From positions 1-64,000 of the forward strand of contig JAFPWH010000047.1 of the NCBI GenBank assembly GCA_017395065.1: DNA of 64,000 nt. Direction: 5' to 3'. The notes under the pieces were generated by a model that searched no databases, was not told where the DNA came from, and worked only from the letters and a program-made list of their open reading frames with translations. The stretch is from Clostridia bacterium. Its GTDB lineage: Bacteria; Bacillota; Clostridia; Christensenellales; Aristaeellaceae. Within the stretch, counting starts at the first letter, position 1; the number at the start of each line of letters is the position of its first letter. A program made the translations under genes and the position numbers. Below, in pieces: positions 27,116-35,261 of this stretch.

Positions 27116-30115
27116 ATGCAGATACTGCTGCCTGACAACATTGCTTGTGGAGTTAATTTCGATTTGAGTCAGGAGCCTGCTGCTGTGACAATGGAGTTCG
27201 GCCAAGGACAAAGGCTCTTCGGCTCCTTTTCATTGAGACATGACGCATACCCCGAGCTTCGTTATCTTCTGATACTGTACTTCTACAATGAATTCATCCC
27301 CGTAAACGGCAAATCCCCGCACGCGATCACGCTGGAAGAATACATAACAGTCTACGAAGCGATGTTCGGCTGCAAATGCGTCTATAAGGACAAAAACGCC
27401 AGCATCGACCACCTCCGCAGCCACGGCCTGTACAACCGCGTCCTAAAGGACTGCGGACTCAGGTTTACGCGCGGCGGTCTGTGCGATTTCCGGCAGGGAA
27501 CGCCGGACGGGATGGCAAGGAACGCTTTCCGCTCAGAACTGATCGCTTGTTTCCAAAAGGAGATCGTGCGCCCCGGCCAGAGTGCGAGGATGAGGGAAAC
27601 GCTGCAGAAGAGACTTGCCACGCTGCGCGGCTTTCTGCGCACATCGCCCGCGCACTACCTGAACATGGAGGAATTGCTCGAGCAGACGCTGACGCTGGAG
27701 GGGAAGACCCACAGGCTGTATTCGGCAGGGGAGCCTGTCTCCTGGCCGGAGCTCATCGAAAAGCACCGCTGCATCTTCGTAAGCGGCGTTTGCGGCTCGG
27801 GCAAGAGCACGCTGCTCAAGTGCATCGCGCTGGATCCCGACGTCAGAAGCCGCTACGAAATATCGTTCAAGAGGCTCGTGGTACAGCCGCACCTGTTCAC
27901 GGCGGGCGACATCGTGAGCATCGAAAAATACAAGGGCATCACCCATCTTTTCCTGCTGGACGGCTTTAACGAGCTCTCCGCAGAGGGAAATGTGCGCACA
28001 AAGGCGCTGGGCAGCCTTGCGAGGCTGACCGAATACCCAAACGTCCGCGTCATCATCACCTCCACGTCCGCGTCCGGACTGTGGCTGGACTTCGCTTCGG
28101 CGGAACTGGGCGACGTGAGCGCGCCGGACAAAGCGGATTTCTCCCCGAATTCCGTCATGCTGGAAACGCCTCTGCTGTACAACGCTTACACCTCCGCGCC
28201 GGGCGTGGTGCGCGAGCGACTCAAAAACGAGTATCAGGCGCTCGACTATGCCGCGAAGGTTCAACAAAACGCCGTCACAAACGAGGCTCCCGCCGGAAGG
28301 AACGCGCTCGTGTACGTAGCCTACCGCGCCCTTTTGCCAATGCTGGCCGAAATGCTGTGCCTGCGCGACGCATTGCGCTTCACCTATGACGACGTGCAAA
28401 AGCTCTTCCAAAGCATGAAAAGCTACGGCACGGAGGAAAACGCGATGCTGCGCATGTGCTTCATAAGCACGGGCACGGATCTGCCCGGCGTTTCCCGCTG
28501 GAGCGAGGAGCAGATGCAAAACGCGTTCGGCTGCCTTGTGGAGAACGGCGACATCGTGATCGTACAGAAGTTCTACATGTTCCGTCACCAGCGCCTGCGC
28601 GACTATTACGCGGTCAGCTACGAACTCAAGAAGCTGAAGGTGCTTTTGAGCGAGCTTCCGGACGACTATATCTGCCCGCAAGTGAACCTGAGCGTTTCTG
28701 CCATCGAACTTATGCGTCAGGCGCTCGGTATCGCGGACCCATCCGTTGCGGTTCCGAAGGAGGGCTTGCTGAAGGAACTGGTCGAAAAACTCAACGCCTT
28801 TGAAAACGGCAAAGCCCTGACTGCCGCTTGCGTAAAGCGTGGCTATGTCCTTGCACAGATTTATGAGTATATCTATAGGTTTTCAACAAAGCACAATTCG
28901 CGTCCGCTGTATAACACGGTCGTAAGGCTGCTCGGCGGCATAAGCGACGCGATCTGCCGGGACACGGCAGCCGCAAAAAGCCTGCTCGATGAGGTTGCTG
29001 AAGCGAACATGCGCGGCATGCTGGCCTACATCCTGTGCAAGCAGGCGGATCTGTCGATCGACTATGTCCTTAACGATTTCGAAACCATGCCCGATGCGGA
29101 CAGGCTCATCGCGCCCTGTCTTCGCATCTGCGAAGCAGGCAGCGAGGTGCTCGGCTTCTACCCGAGACTCATGCACACAAAGGCCAAGGCGATCCTGTAC
29201 GCTTCGCAGCTCAAATACCGCTCGGGCGAAAAAGAAGAAGCCGCCCGCATGCTGGACGAAAGCCTGGCACTGCTCAATGAATGCTTTGCGCGCGGGAGCT
29301 TTTTGAGTGGGAACCTGCTCGCCTTCATGCACCGAACGCCCGTCACCTTCCTGATGGACGTGAAGCCGGAGATCAGAGATCCCGTCAAAGGACTGACCGT
29401 CTACCTGAGCATTGCGACCGATCCCGCGCTGCACGGCATCAGCCCGAATTACGCGCGAAACGAAGCGATCGATTCTCTCCTCATGGGCGAAGTGAGCGTA
29501 AAGTCCTTTTCGAGCCTTAGCTCGTTCATGCAGCAGCTCGGTCAGCCCGGCGGCGCGGAAAAACTGCTGGAAACCGGGCGGGGCCGCTGCGGAAAAAGGG
29601 AACTGCGGCTCGTGCGCGCGCTGCTCGACGGCAGGGGCGGCACGCTCGGCGACACGCGCCCGTTCACGGCGTTTTACGAATTCATGACCGATCTGATCGA
29701 ATGCCTGTTCGAGCTTGGGCCGGAGGAAGCCCCCGAAGCGCTCAGCGCAAAGCACACCCGCCGACTCCGCCAGCGCCTGCAGGCGTCCGAGCAGGACAAG
29801 GTCCTCGATCTGCTCGCGCTTTTGCTCATGGACGGAAGAGACGAATACGGCAGCGAGCTCTTAAGGGAGCTTTCGCTGCTTGCAAAGACCATGCGGGCGC
29901 TTGCACAGTGCGAAACGGACGAGACCGCCGCAGACAATGATCATCCCTACTATGCTTGCCAAAGGTTTTTATACTATTACAGGCTGCTGAGAAATGAACT
30001 GCCGAAGGTCTCCGCTCTGGGAGGCCTCTCTTCCCGCGCCGCGCTCCTTTCGGAAAGCGTAGCCGCGTTCGAGAAGCGCTTCCCCCGAATGAAGCAGGAC
30101 GCACCTTCGGCGTAA
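27116..30115 (+). CDS. NACHT-type STAND NTPase with helical C-terminal repeats
   Basis: A 999-residue cytoplasmic protein with no signal peptide. The unknown N-terminal region (about 1-205) precedes a STAND core. Walker A is GVCGSGKST (Gly224-Thr232, Lys230). Walker B is LFLLDGFNEL with Asp282 and Glu286, the NACHT-like form. A sensor strand VRVIITSTS follows. A winged-helix motif MFRHQRLRDYYA is at 488-499, as in other NACHT proteins. Residues 500-1000 are alpha-helical and TPR-like. STAND ATPases act as ligand-triggered oligomerising switches in signalling, immunity and antiphage defence. No effector domain is recognised at the N-terminus. The last 38 codons lie in a tandem repeat (30002-30232). 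The ATG follows GGAGTG at 7-9 nt. It is flanked by a divergent surface protein, not a known defence gene. Confidence 0.85.
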   Translation: MQILLPDNIACGVNFDLSQEPAAVTMEFGQGQRLFGSFSLRHDAYPELRYLLILYFYNEFIPVNGKSPHAITLEEYITVYEAMFGCKCVYKDKNASIDHLRSHGLYNRVLKDCGLRFTRGGLCDFRQGTPDGMARNAFRSELIACFQKEIVRPGQSARMRETLQKRLATLRGFLRTSPAHYLNMEELLEQTLTLEGKTHRLYSAGEPVSWPELIEKHRCIFVSGVCGSGKSTLLKCIALDPDVRSRYEISFKRLVVQPHLFTAGDIVSIEKYKGITHLFLLDGFNELSAEGNVRTKALGSLARLTEYPNVRVIITSTSASGLWLDFASAELGDVSAPDKADFSPNSVMLETPLLYNAYTSAPGVVRERLKNEYQALDYAAKVQQNAVTNEAPAGRNALVYVAYRALLPMLAEMLCLRDALRFTYDDVQKLFQSMKSYGTEENAMLRMCFISTGTDLPGVSRWSEEQMQNAFGCLVENGDIVIVQKFYMFRHQRLRDYYAVSYELKKLKVLLSELPDDYICPQVNLSVSAIELMRQALGIADPSVAVPKEGLLKELVEKLNAFENGKALTAACVKRGYVLAQIYEYIYRFSTKHNSRPLYNTVVRLLGGISDAICRDTAAAKSLLDEVAEANMRGMLAYILCKQADLSIDYVLNDFETMPDADRLIAPCLRICEAGSEVLGFYPRLMHTKAKAILYASQLKYRSGEKEEAARMLDESLALLNECFARGSFLSGNLLAFMHRTPVTFLMDVKPEIRDPVKGLTVYLSIATDPALHGISPNYARNEAIDSLLMGEVSVKSFSSLSSFMQQLGQPGGAEKLLETGRGRCGKRELRLVRALLDGRGGTLGDTRPFTAFYEFMTDLIECLFELGPEEAPEALSAKHTRRLRQRLQASEQDKVLDLLALLLMDGRDEYGSELLRELSLLAKTMRALAQCETDETAADNDHPYYACQRFLYYYRLLRNELPKVSALGGLSSRAALLSESVAAFEKRFPRMKQDAPSA

Positions 30116-30232
30116 AGAATACCGAAGGTCTCCGACCTCAGAGGCCTCTCTTCCTGCGCTGCGCTCCTTTCGGAAAGCGTAGCCGCGTTCGAGAGGCGCT
30201 TCCCCCGTATGAAGCAGGACGCACCTTCGGTT
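30002..30232 (+). repeat. Tandem 111-bp repeat pair with terminal inverted repeats
   Basis: Copies at 30002-30112 and 30122-30232 are about 90% identical with a 120-bp period (40 codons). Each begins CCGAAGGT and ends ACCTTCGG, so each unit is bounded by an 8-bp inverted repeat. Copy 1 encodes the C-terminus of the NACHT protein. Copy 2 follows the TAA in the same frame and remains open to a TAG at about 30235. Its terminal palindromes suggest a small mobile or REP-like element that invaded the gene's 3' end. Confidence 0.85.
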
Positions 30233-30245
30233 TAGGAAATGTTGT

Positions 30246-30621
30246 CTATTGACGATCGGAGAAAAGATCGATATCGGTGTCGGAGTCGTCGTCGCGCGTA
30301 AACGTGCTTCCCCAGAGAAGATTCCGCGTGCTCGTGCCGACATGCCCGTTTTCGTCGTCGTAGTGATCCACGCCGCCCGGGATGCCGTTCAGAACTGTAT
30401 CCCCTGTGGTTCCCGGCCGCGTCGTAATGATCTGTGCCGCCGATGATGCCCTCGATGCTGTATCCGGCGTAACTGCCGTCGGCTTTGTAATGATCCACGC
30501 CGCCGAATATGCCGGGGACGCTGTAGCCCAGATAGTTTCCGGCCGCGTCGTAATGATCGACCCCGCCGAGGATCCCCGGAACGCTTCTGACCCGCTTCGG
30601 CCCGCCGTCCTGTGAACGCAT
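30246..30621 (-). pseudogene. Small DHY-repeat protein with a single-base frameshift
   Basis: ATG 30621 follows AAGGAG at 8 nt. The product contains four repeats of about 20 residues with a GIxGGxDHYDAAGNxxGYS pattern. The fourth begins after a frameshift at 30390-30395, where one T is extra on the minus strand (AGTTCTG rather than AGTCTG). Removing it restores GYSLNGIPGGVDHYDDENG and a tail ending SDRQ and TAG at 30246. In the other frame the repeat breaks into an Arg-rich tail. It could be a true pseudogene, a sequencing error, or a phase-variable switch. The repeat type is not one I can assign to a known family. No signal peptide is seen. Confidence 0.65.
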
Positions 30622-30901
30622 ACGCAATGCTCCTTTCCGACTTTTTTCCGCCTAAAGTATATACGCCGGGCGCGAGCTTGTCAAGCTTACGCTGCCTCTG
30701 CCGCAATGCCGCGGACGTCCGCAAAACACGCAAACGTCTGTCTGTTACATCGTAAATGAACCTGCAAACAGCATATTTAAGATTCAGACGTCAGGCCTCT
30801 GTCAAAATTATCGGGATACACCGACACAAGCATAAATACAATATCTATGCAGCTTCATCCGGCGACAGCTTTGACGAGCTGTGCTCCGAGCAGGCAAAGC
30901 A

Positions 30902-30930
30902 AAGGACGCGCTTTCATCAAGCGCGTCCTT
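30902..30930 (-). terminator. Terminator of the tRNA-Trp gene
   Basis: A perfect 12-bp stem (30902-30913 with 30919-30930) and 5-base loop lie just downstream of the tRNA on the minus strand. The following T run is short (TTTGCTTT). The 280 bp from here to the repeat protein at 30621 show no other feature. Confidence 0.75.
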
Positions 30931-30934
30931 AAAC

Positions 30935-31005
30935 CAGGGGCAGAAGGATTCGAACCCTCAACAAAGGTTTTGGAGACCCACGTGTTACCATTACACCATG
31001 CCCCT
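30935..31005 (-). tRNA. tRNA-Trp (CCA anticodon)
   Basis: The 71-nt sequence folds as a cloverleaf: a 7-bp acceptor AGGGGCA/TGCCCCT, D stem GTGT/ACAC, anticodon loop CTCCAAA giving anticodon CCA, and T arm GAGGG-TTCGAAT-CCTTC. The discriminator is G, and CCA is not encoded. The anticodon stem is weak, with a U-U at 27-43 and G-U at 28-42. The sequence resembles the Bacillus tRNA-Trp. It has its own promoter. Confidence 0.95.
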
Positions 31006-31020
31006 TTGAGCAACGGTGAT

Positions 31021-31049
31021 ATTTTACAGCAACAGGGCGGCGATGTCAA
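31021..31049 (-). promoter_or_regulatory. Promoter of tRNA-Trp
   Basis: Minus-strand TTGACA (31049-31044), 17 bp, TAAAAT (31026-31021), 15 bp before the mature tRNA 5' end. Confidence 0.8.
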
Positions 31050-31102
31050 GGGGTTTTGGCGGAGAATGTTCTGTAAAATTATGTAACTTAAACTTGATTT
31101 CA

Positions 31103-31131
31103 TTGACAAAAGCGCGTCGGATGGCTATACT
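31103..31131 (+). promoter_or_regulatory. Promoter of the rpmH-rnpA-yidD-yidC-jag operon
   Basis: TTGACA (31103-31108), 17 bp, TATACT (31126-31131). The 160-nt leader to rpmH has several GC-rich potential hairpins but no riboswitch I can recognise. Confidence 0.8.
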
Positions 31132-31291
31132 TAAATAGTTGCCCATAGTTAAATGGGTAGATTTGTATTGAAATGCCTGTTCGCGGACGCAACGGGGTTT
31201 CCGCGAATGATCCATAAAGGGTCCGCAGACAAGCGGGCCGGCGGCCACGGGCATTTAGCCGCGACAATAATCAAAGAAAGGAAGTACCACA

Positions 31292-31426
31292 ATGTTCAGA
31301 ACCTATCAGCCCAAAAAGCGTCAGCGCGCCAAGGTGCACGGCTTCCGTGCCCGCATGAAGACCAAGGCCGGCCGCAACGTGCTTGCAAGGCGCCGTGAAC
31401 GTGGCCGCAAGCGCCTGAGCGTGTGA
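31292..31426 (+). CDS. rpmH: 50S ribosomal protein L34
   Basis: A 44-residue basic protein starting [18 protein letters not shown], matching L34 throughout. The ribosome site is AAAGGAAG. Its stop overlaps the GTG start of rnpA (GTGTGA), as in the conserved rpmH-rnpA pair. Confidence 0.97.
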   Translation: MFRTYQPKKRQRAKVHGFRARMKTKAGRNVLARRRERGRKRLSV

Positions 31427-31785
31427 CGGACACGCCGCACCCCTACCGCTTCAACAGGCGGAAGTATTCTCTTGGCAAAAACCGGAATTATCAATATGTT
31501 TACAGGAAGGGCAAAAGCTACCCTTCGCGTCATATTGTGCTCATTTACATTCCCGCAAGGGATTTGAAAGTGGGCTTTTCGGTGTCTTCAAAGGTCGGAA
31601 ACGCCGTTACGCGCAACCGCCTGCGCAGACATTTGAAGGAAGACTTCCGCATGATCGCCGGCGGCCTTAAGCAAGGCAAATACGTGTTCGTGGCACGTGT
31701 AAGCAGCAAGGACGCGCCCCATGCCGTGCTCAGGGAGCACATGCGGGCGCTGGTTCGAAGGGCCGGTCTCTTACCGGACTCTTAA
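31423..31785 (+). CDS. rnpA: Ribonuclease P protein component RnpA
   Basis: A 120-residue protein subunit of RNase P, which removes tRNA 5' leaders. It starts at GTG 31423 inside the rpmH stop; there is no internal ATG. It contains [14 protein letters not shown] and the RNA-binding signature [19 protein letters not shown]. It is cotranscribed with rpmH and yidD. Confidence 0.95.
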   Translation: MTDTPHPYRFNRRKYSLGKNRNYQYVYRKGKSYPSRHIVLIYIPARDLKVGFSVSSKVGNAVTRNRLRRHLKEDFRMIAGGLKQGKYVFVARVSSKDAPHAVLREHMRALVRRAGLLPDS

Positions 31786-31798
31786 AAGGAAGATACGC

Positions 31799-32056
31799 AT
31801 GGTCAAGCTTAAGCAGATCCCGAAAAGCTCGGCGCTTATGCTGATACGCTTTTACAAGGGCGCGATCAGCCCGCATCTTCCCGCGGCCTGCCGCTACAGC
31901 CCCACCTGCTCGGAATATGCCCGCATCGCCATAGAGCGCTTCGGCGCAGCCAAGGGCGGGTACATGGCCTTCAGGCGCGTACTTCGCTGCAACCCTTTTC
32001 ACGAGGGCGGGTACGATCCCGTGCCCTCCGTCGTGCCTCAGGAGGATCTTAAATGA
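31799..32056 (+). CDS. yidD: Membrane protein insertion efficiency factor YidD
   Basis: An 85-residue YidD family protein. The start at 31799 follows AAAAGGAAG, 13 bp past the rnpA stop. Signatures: [26 protein letters not shown] and [18 protein letters not shown], including the conserved Cys residues. It is proposed to assist insertion of membrane proteins together with YidC, whose ATG overlaps its stop (ATGA). Confidence 0.95.
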   Translation: MVKLKQIPKSSALMLIRFYKGAISPHLPAACRYSPTCSEYARIAIERFGAAKGGYMAFRRVLRCNPFHEGGYDPVPSVVPQEDLK

Positions 32057-33483
32057 CCGGTTTCTTTATCTCGATCCTTGAATGGATATTCGGCTGGGTA
32101 AACAATTACGGCTGGTCCGTAATCATATTCACGCTGTTCGTCAAGCTGGTTTTGCTGCCTTTGGACATCAAAAGCCGCCAGTCGATGCGCGCGATGAATC
32201 TGCTCAACCCGCAGCTTGAGACGCTCAAAAAGCGCTACGCCAACGACCAGGAAAAGCTCAACCGCAAGATGCAGGAGCTCTACCGTTCCAACCACGTAAG
32301 TCCCCTGAGCGGCTGTCTGCCCATCCTCATACAGATGCCGATCCTTTTCATCATGTTCGCGGCCATGCGCAGAGTCGCGGCTCAGCAGCAGGTGAAGATG
32401 GTCTACAACTGGCTTCTGTCCTCGGGCCTGGCCTCGATAGAAGACGGCGCGGTGACGTTGCACTGGGACGTATTGTCTCAGGTGAGCAGCCAAATCAGCG
32501 CCCTGGAGATGGATTTCGGCGAAACGCAGTCCTGGTTCTGGATCAAGAGCGTCTTCCAGGCGGATAACATGAACCGCTTCGTCATTCCCTCCGTGAGCGA
32601 ACTGACTGCGACGCTGAACCAGTACGGCGAGTATCTGACCGGCGAAGAGCTGGACGTCGCCCGCAAGTTCATCGAAGCCTACACCAACGGCGCAGGTCTT
32701 GGCAATGCAGAGAAGCTGAACGTGCTTCAGACGGTCCTTTCCGGCTTCGGCGTGAGTGAGACGGACGAACTGTTCGCCTCGGTGAAGGCCTTCGTGGAAG
32801 GAACGAGCACCGCAACATTCGAGGAGCTTTGCGAGAGCATCGCCGAAACGGTCAAGGATCAGAACGCGCTTGCGTTCATCAAATACGTGCTGCAGCCCAC
32901 CGCCAACCTGGACGCTGCCGCGCTCAGCGCGCTCAGAGACTGCCTTAACGGCCTTCAGGGCGTCGACGCTTCCGTGAAGGAGCACATCAGCTGCCTGCTC
33001 AACGACAACGCGACCAAAACGGTCTTCGGCTCCGGCATCGACAAGGCGCTTGCCGGTACGGTCAAGAGCTACAGCGGCAGCATCCTGGGCTTCATCAGCA
33101 TCGGCTTCCCGACCAAATTCAACAAATACGTCAACGGATACTTCATTCTGCCGATCCTGGCCTGCGCCACGCAGGTGCTCGCCAGCAAGCTGCAGCCCGC
33201 CACCGCCGGCGCCGACATGCAGCCTGCCGGCAAAGACGGTTCCGCCAAGCCCGCCGGCAGCACCGGAAAGATCATGAAGTGGCTGTTCCCCATCATGTCC
33301 CTGTGGATCTGCTGGTCCTCCACCGCCGCGTTCGCCATCTACTGGGTGTTCGTAAACGTCTGGAGCATCGTTTCCAGCTACGGCATCAACTTCTTCCTCG
33401 TCTGGAAGGACAAGCAGAACAAGAACAATCCCAAAAGCGGGAATGACAACAGCAAGAATAAGAAGGAGGCACTACAGCCTTGA
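32053..33483 (+). CDS. yidC: Membrane protein insertase YidC/Oxa1 with a large insertion
   Basis: A 476-residue YidC. The core signatures include [24 protein letters not shown], the coiled hairpin region, [23 protein letters not shown] and a C-terminal block from [17 protein letters not shown] through [17 protein letters not shown], ending in a Lys/Asn-rich tail. Firmicute YidC proteins are usually about 250-290 residues. Here about 240 extra residues sit between the second and third membrane segments (about 110-350), helical and rich in Glu/Ser/Ala. No lipobox signal peptide precedes the first span. It overlaps yidD and jag. Confidence 0.93.
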   Translation: MTGFFISILEWIFGWVNNYGWSVIIFTLFVKLVLLPLDIKSRQSMRAMNLLNPQLETLKKRYANDQEKLNRKMQELYRSNHVSPLSGCLPILIQMPILFIMFAAMRRVAAQQQVKMVYNWLLSSGLASIEDGAVTLHWDVLSQVSSQISALEMDFGETQSWFWIKSVFQADNMNRFVIPSVSELTATLNQYGEYLTGEELDVARKFIEAYTNGAGLGNAEKLNVLQTVLSGFGVSETDELFASVKAFVEGTSTATFEELCESIAETVKDQNALAFIKYVLQPTANLDAAALSALRDCLNGLQGVDASVKEHISCLLNDNATKTVFGSGIDKALAGTVKSYSGSILGFISIGFPTKFNKYVNGYFILPILACATQVLASKLQPATAGADMQPAGKDGSAKPAGSTGKIMKWLFPIMSLWICWSSTAAFAIYWVFVNVWSIVSSYGINFFLVWKDKQNKNNPKSGNDNSKNKKEALQP

Positions 33484-34526
33484 AAACCATAGAAGTCAGC
33501 GGGAAAACCGTTGAAGAAGCGCTCTCGAACGGCTTAAAACAGCTTGGCGTCGACCTGAGCGCTGTCACCCACGAGGTCCTCGACAAGGGCAGCCCCGGCC
33601 TGTTCGGCATGTTCGGGCGTCTGGCCAAGGTCAGGATCACCGTCAACGAGGAGCCGGAGGAGGACACGGATTTCGACATAGAAATGCCCACGCTCTCCAT
33701 CGCGCCCGAGCAGAAAACCGCCAAGAAGGAAAAGAAAGAAAAGAAGGAAGCGCCCAAGCAGGAAAAACCCGCAAAGAGCGAAAAGAAGGAAGCCCCGAAG
33801 CAGGAAAAGCCCGCGAAGGCCGAAAAGAAAGAAAGCCCCAAGCCTGCTAAGCCCGCAAAGCCCGCCGAAGAGGAAGCAGTCCCCGAAGCGAACGCAAACG
33901 AAGAGCCTCAGCCCGAAGCCAAGGAAGCGCCCGCCCGTCCTCGCAGGGAAAGGCAGCCCCGCAAGAACAAAAAGCCCGCAAAGGCCGAAGTGCAGGCCGA
34001 AAGCGAGACCGTCGAAGAGGAGCAGCCCGCGCCCCAGCCTGTCGTAAGGGAATTCCCGCCGCTGGATGTGGACGCGCTCAGCGCCGACGCGAAGAAGGCC
34101 TACGAGTTCATTTCGGGCATCACGAAGCTCATGCAGGTAGACGTCGACATCCGCATACTCGAGGAAGAAAATCAGATCTTCGTCGACATAAGCGGTGACA
34201 CATTGGGCGTACTCATCGGACGCAGGGGCGACACGCTGGACGCCATACAGTACTTGAGCAGCCTGACCGTCAACAAGGACAAGGACGAGTACACCCGCGT
34301 CACGATCGACGTGGAGCACTATCGCGCAAAGAGAGAGGAAACCCTTCGCAAGCTCGCCGTGCGCATGGCAAACCGCGCCAGAAAAAGCGGCCGCCGCGTG
34401 GTGCTCGAGCCCATGAACCCCTACGAAAGGCGCGTGCTGCACAGCACCCTGCAGGACAATCCCTACGTACAGACCCACTCCGAGGGCGAAGAGCCGTACA
34501 GAAGGGTCATCATCACGCTGAAATAA
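33480..34526 (+). CDS. jag: RNA-binding protein Jag/KhpB (SpoIIIJ-associated)
   Basis: A 348-residue protein of the Jag/KhpB family. It starts at TTG 33480 overlapping the yidC stop (TTGA); AGGAGG lies upstream. The N-terminal Jag domain (1-60) has GLFGMFGRLAKVRI. A Lys/Pro/Glu/Ala low-complexity linker follows (about 65-195). The KH domain holds GVLIGRRGDTLDAIQYL, and the C-terminal R3H domain has NRARKSGRRVVLEPMNPYERR. Jag proteins bind RNA and influence cell elongation and division. The operon ends at the hairpin at 34546. Confidence 0.95.
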   Translation: MKTIEVSGKTVEEALSNGLKQLGVDLSAVTHEVLDKGSPGLFGMFGRLAKVRITVNEEPEEDTDFDIEMPTLSIAPEQKTAKKEKKEKKEAPKQEKPAKSEKKEAPKQEKPAKAEKKESPKPAKPAKPAEEEAVPEANANEEPQPEAKEAPARPRRERQPRKNKKPAKAEVQAESETVEEEQPAPQPVVREFPPLDVDALSADAKKAYEFISGITKLMQVDVDIRILEEENQIFVDISGDTLGVLIGRRGDTLDAIQYLSSLTVNKDKDEYTRVTIDVEHYRAKREETLRKLAVRMANRARKSGRRVVLEPMNPYERRVLHSTLQDNPYVQTHSEGEEPYRRVIITLK

Positions 34527-34545
34527 GCTTATAGCGTACAATCAA

Positions 34546-34582
34546 ACGGGACAGCCGGTAATGCATCGGCTGTCCCGTTCGT
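34546..34582 (+). terminator. Terminator of the rpmH-jag operon
   Basis: A perfect 12-bp stem (34546-34557 with 34567-34578) with a 9-base loop, followed by TCGTTTCG. It lies 20 bp after the jag stop. On the opposite strand it could also serve the convergent gene at 34607. Confidence 0.8.
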
Positions 34583-34606
34583 TTCGTCTGTAAATGATTC
34601 CGGGCG

Positions 34607-35122
34607 TTATCTTCTTCCGCCGGGACCCATACCGCCGGGACCCATTCCGCCGCGTCCGCCGGGCACTTTGCCGCCGGGCGTCCTGCTGCCGGGCGCCGCC
34701 TTGGGCGCTAAGGGAGACTGCCGCGTGGCGGGTCTCGGCGCGGCGACTCTCGGCGCGGCGGGTCTTGCCGCGGCGGGGCCGACACGGCGGCCGACGGGTC
34801 TGGGCATGGGCATGGGACCGGTGGTGGGACGCGGGCCGAGCGGTGCGCCCCTCAGGCGCGCGGGACGGGGCCTTGCCGGGGGACGGTAGCCGCGGATCAG
34901 CGGAACGAACAGGAGCATCGGCGAGATCCTCAGCGCCAGCGAAGTGATCCCCACGGGATAAAAGCCAAGGCTGTTCAGATACGGGATGTCGATGTAGGCG
35001 ATGTACCTGTCGTCCACCTGCGCGGCAAACTCGGGGTAGTCGGTTATTTCCATCGTTTCGAAATTGCGGATGTAATCATAGTCACCGAAGCCGTTGTTTC
35101 TTTGGAAAACATAATGAGCCAT
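34607..35122 (-). CDS. Hypothetical protein with Pro/Gly/Arg-rich tail
   Basis: A 171-residue protein with no recognised family. ATG 35122 follows GGGAGG at 8 nt. The first 90 residues are folded-looking, with one hydrophobic segment near 70-90 (SLALRISPMLLFVPLI). The remainder is a repetitive tail rich in Arg, Pro, Gly and Ala, ending with two GGMGP repeats and GGRR. Such tails are often disordered and can bind nucleic acids or partners. It has its own promoter and is convergent with the jag operon. Confidence 0.7.
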   Translation of the reverse strand: MAHYVFQRNNGFGDYDYIRNFETMEITDYPEFAAQVDDRYIAYIDIPYLNSLGFYPVGITSLALRISPMLLFVPLIRGYRPPARPRPARLRGAPLGPRPTTGPMPMPRPVGRRVGPAAARPAAPRVAAPRPATRQSPLAPKAAPGSRTPGGKVPGGRGGMGPGGMGPGGRR

Positions 35123-35168
35123 CTGACGAACCTCCCTGCTGAATTTGTGCGTCTGCACGTATACGAAC

Positions 35169-35195
35169 ATTATAACACATGTTTAACCTTTTGAA
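35169..35195 (-). promoter_or_regulatory. Promoter of the Pro/Gly/Arg-tail gene
   Basis: TATAAT (35174-35169) with upstream TG (extended -10) and TTCAAA 15 bp upstream. Moderate match. Confidence 0.55.
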
Positions 35196-35261
35196 CAGAG
35201 GGAAAAAGGAAATCTGTGTAGAATTTTAACATATACCGATCTTGCGCAGGAGGTCATCGAA

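Noticed and set aside
22003-30235. Phage or integrative element
   Set aside because: No integrase, att direct repeats, terminase, portal or relaxase. The tRNA-Trp 3' end at 30935 shows no duplicated fragment.
29969-30343. Minus-strand frame through the tandem repeat giving a repeated ERGYAFRKE motif
   Set aside because: The periodicity derives from the DNA repeat; no ribosome site or extended domain supports translation.
31006-31291. Possible chromosomal origin upstream of rpmH
   Set aside because: No DnaA-box cluster and no dnaA gene; the gap is short and holds a tRNA and promoter.
31132-31291. Riboswitch or ribosomal leader in the rpmH transcript
   Set aside because: Hairpins are possible but no known motif was recognised.
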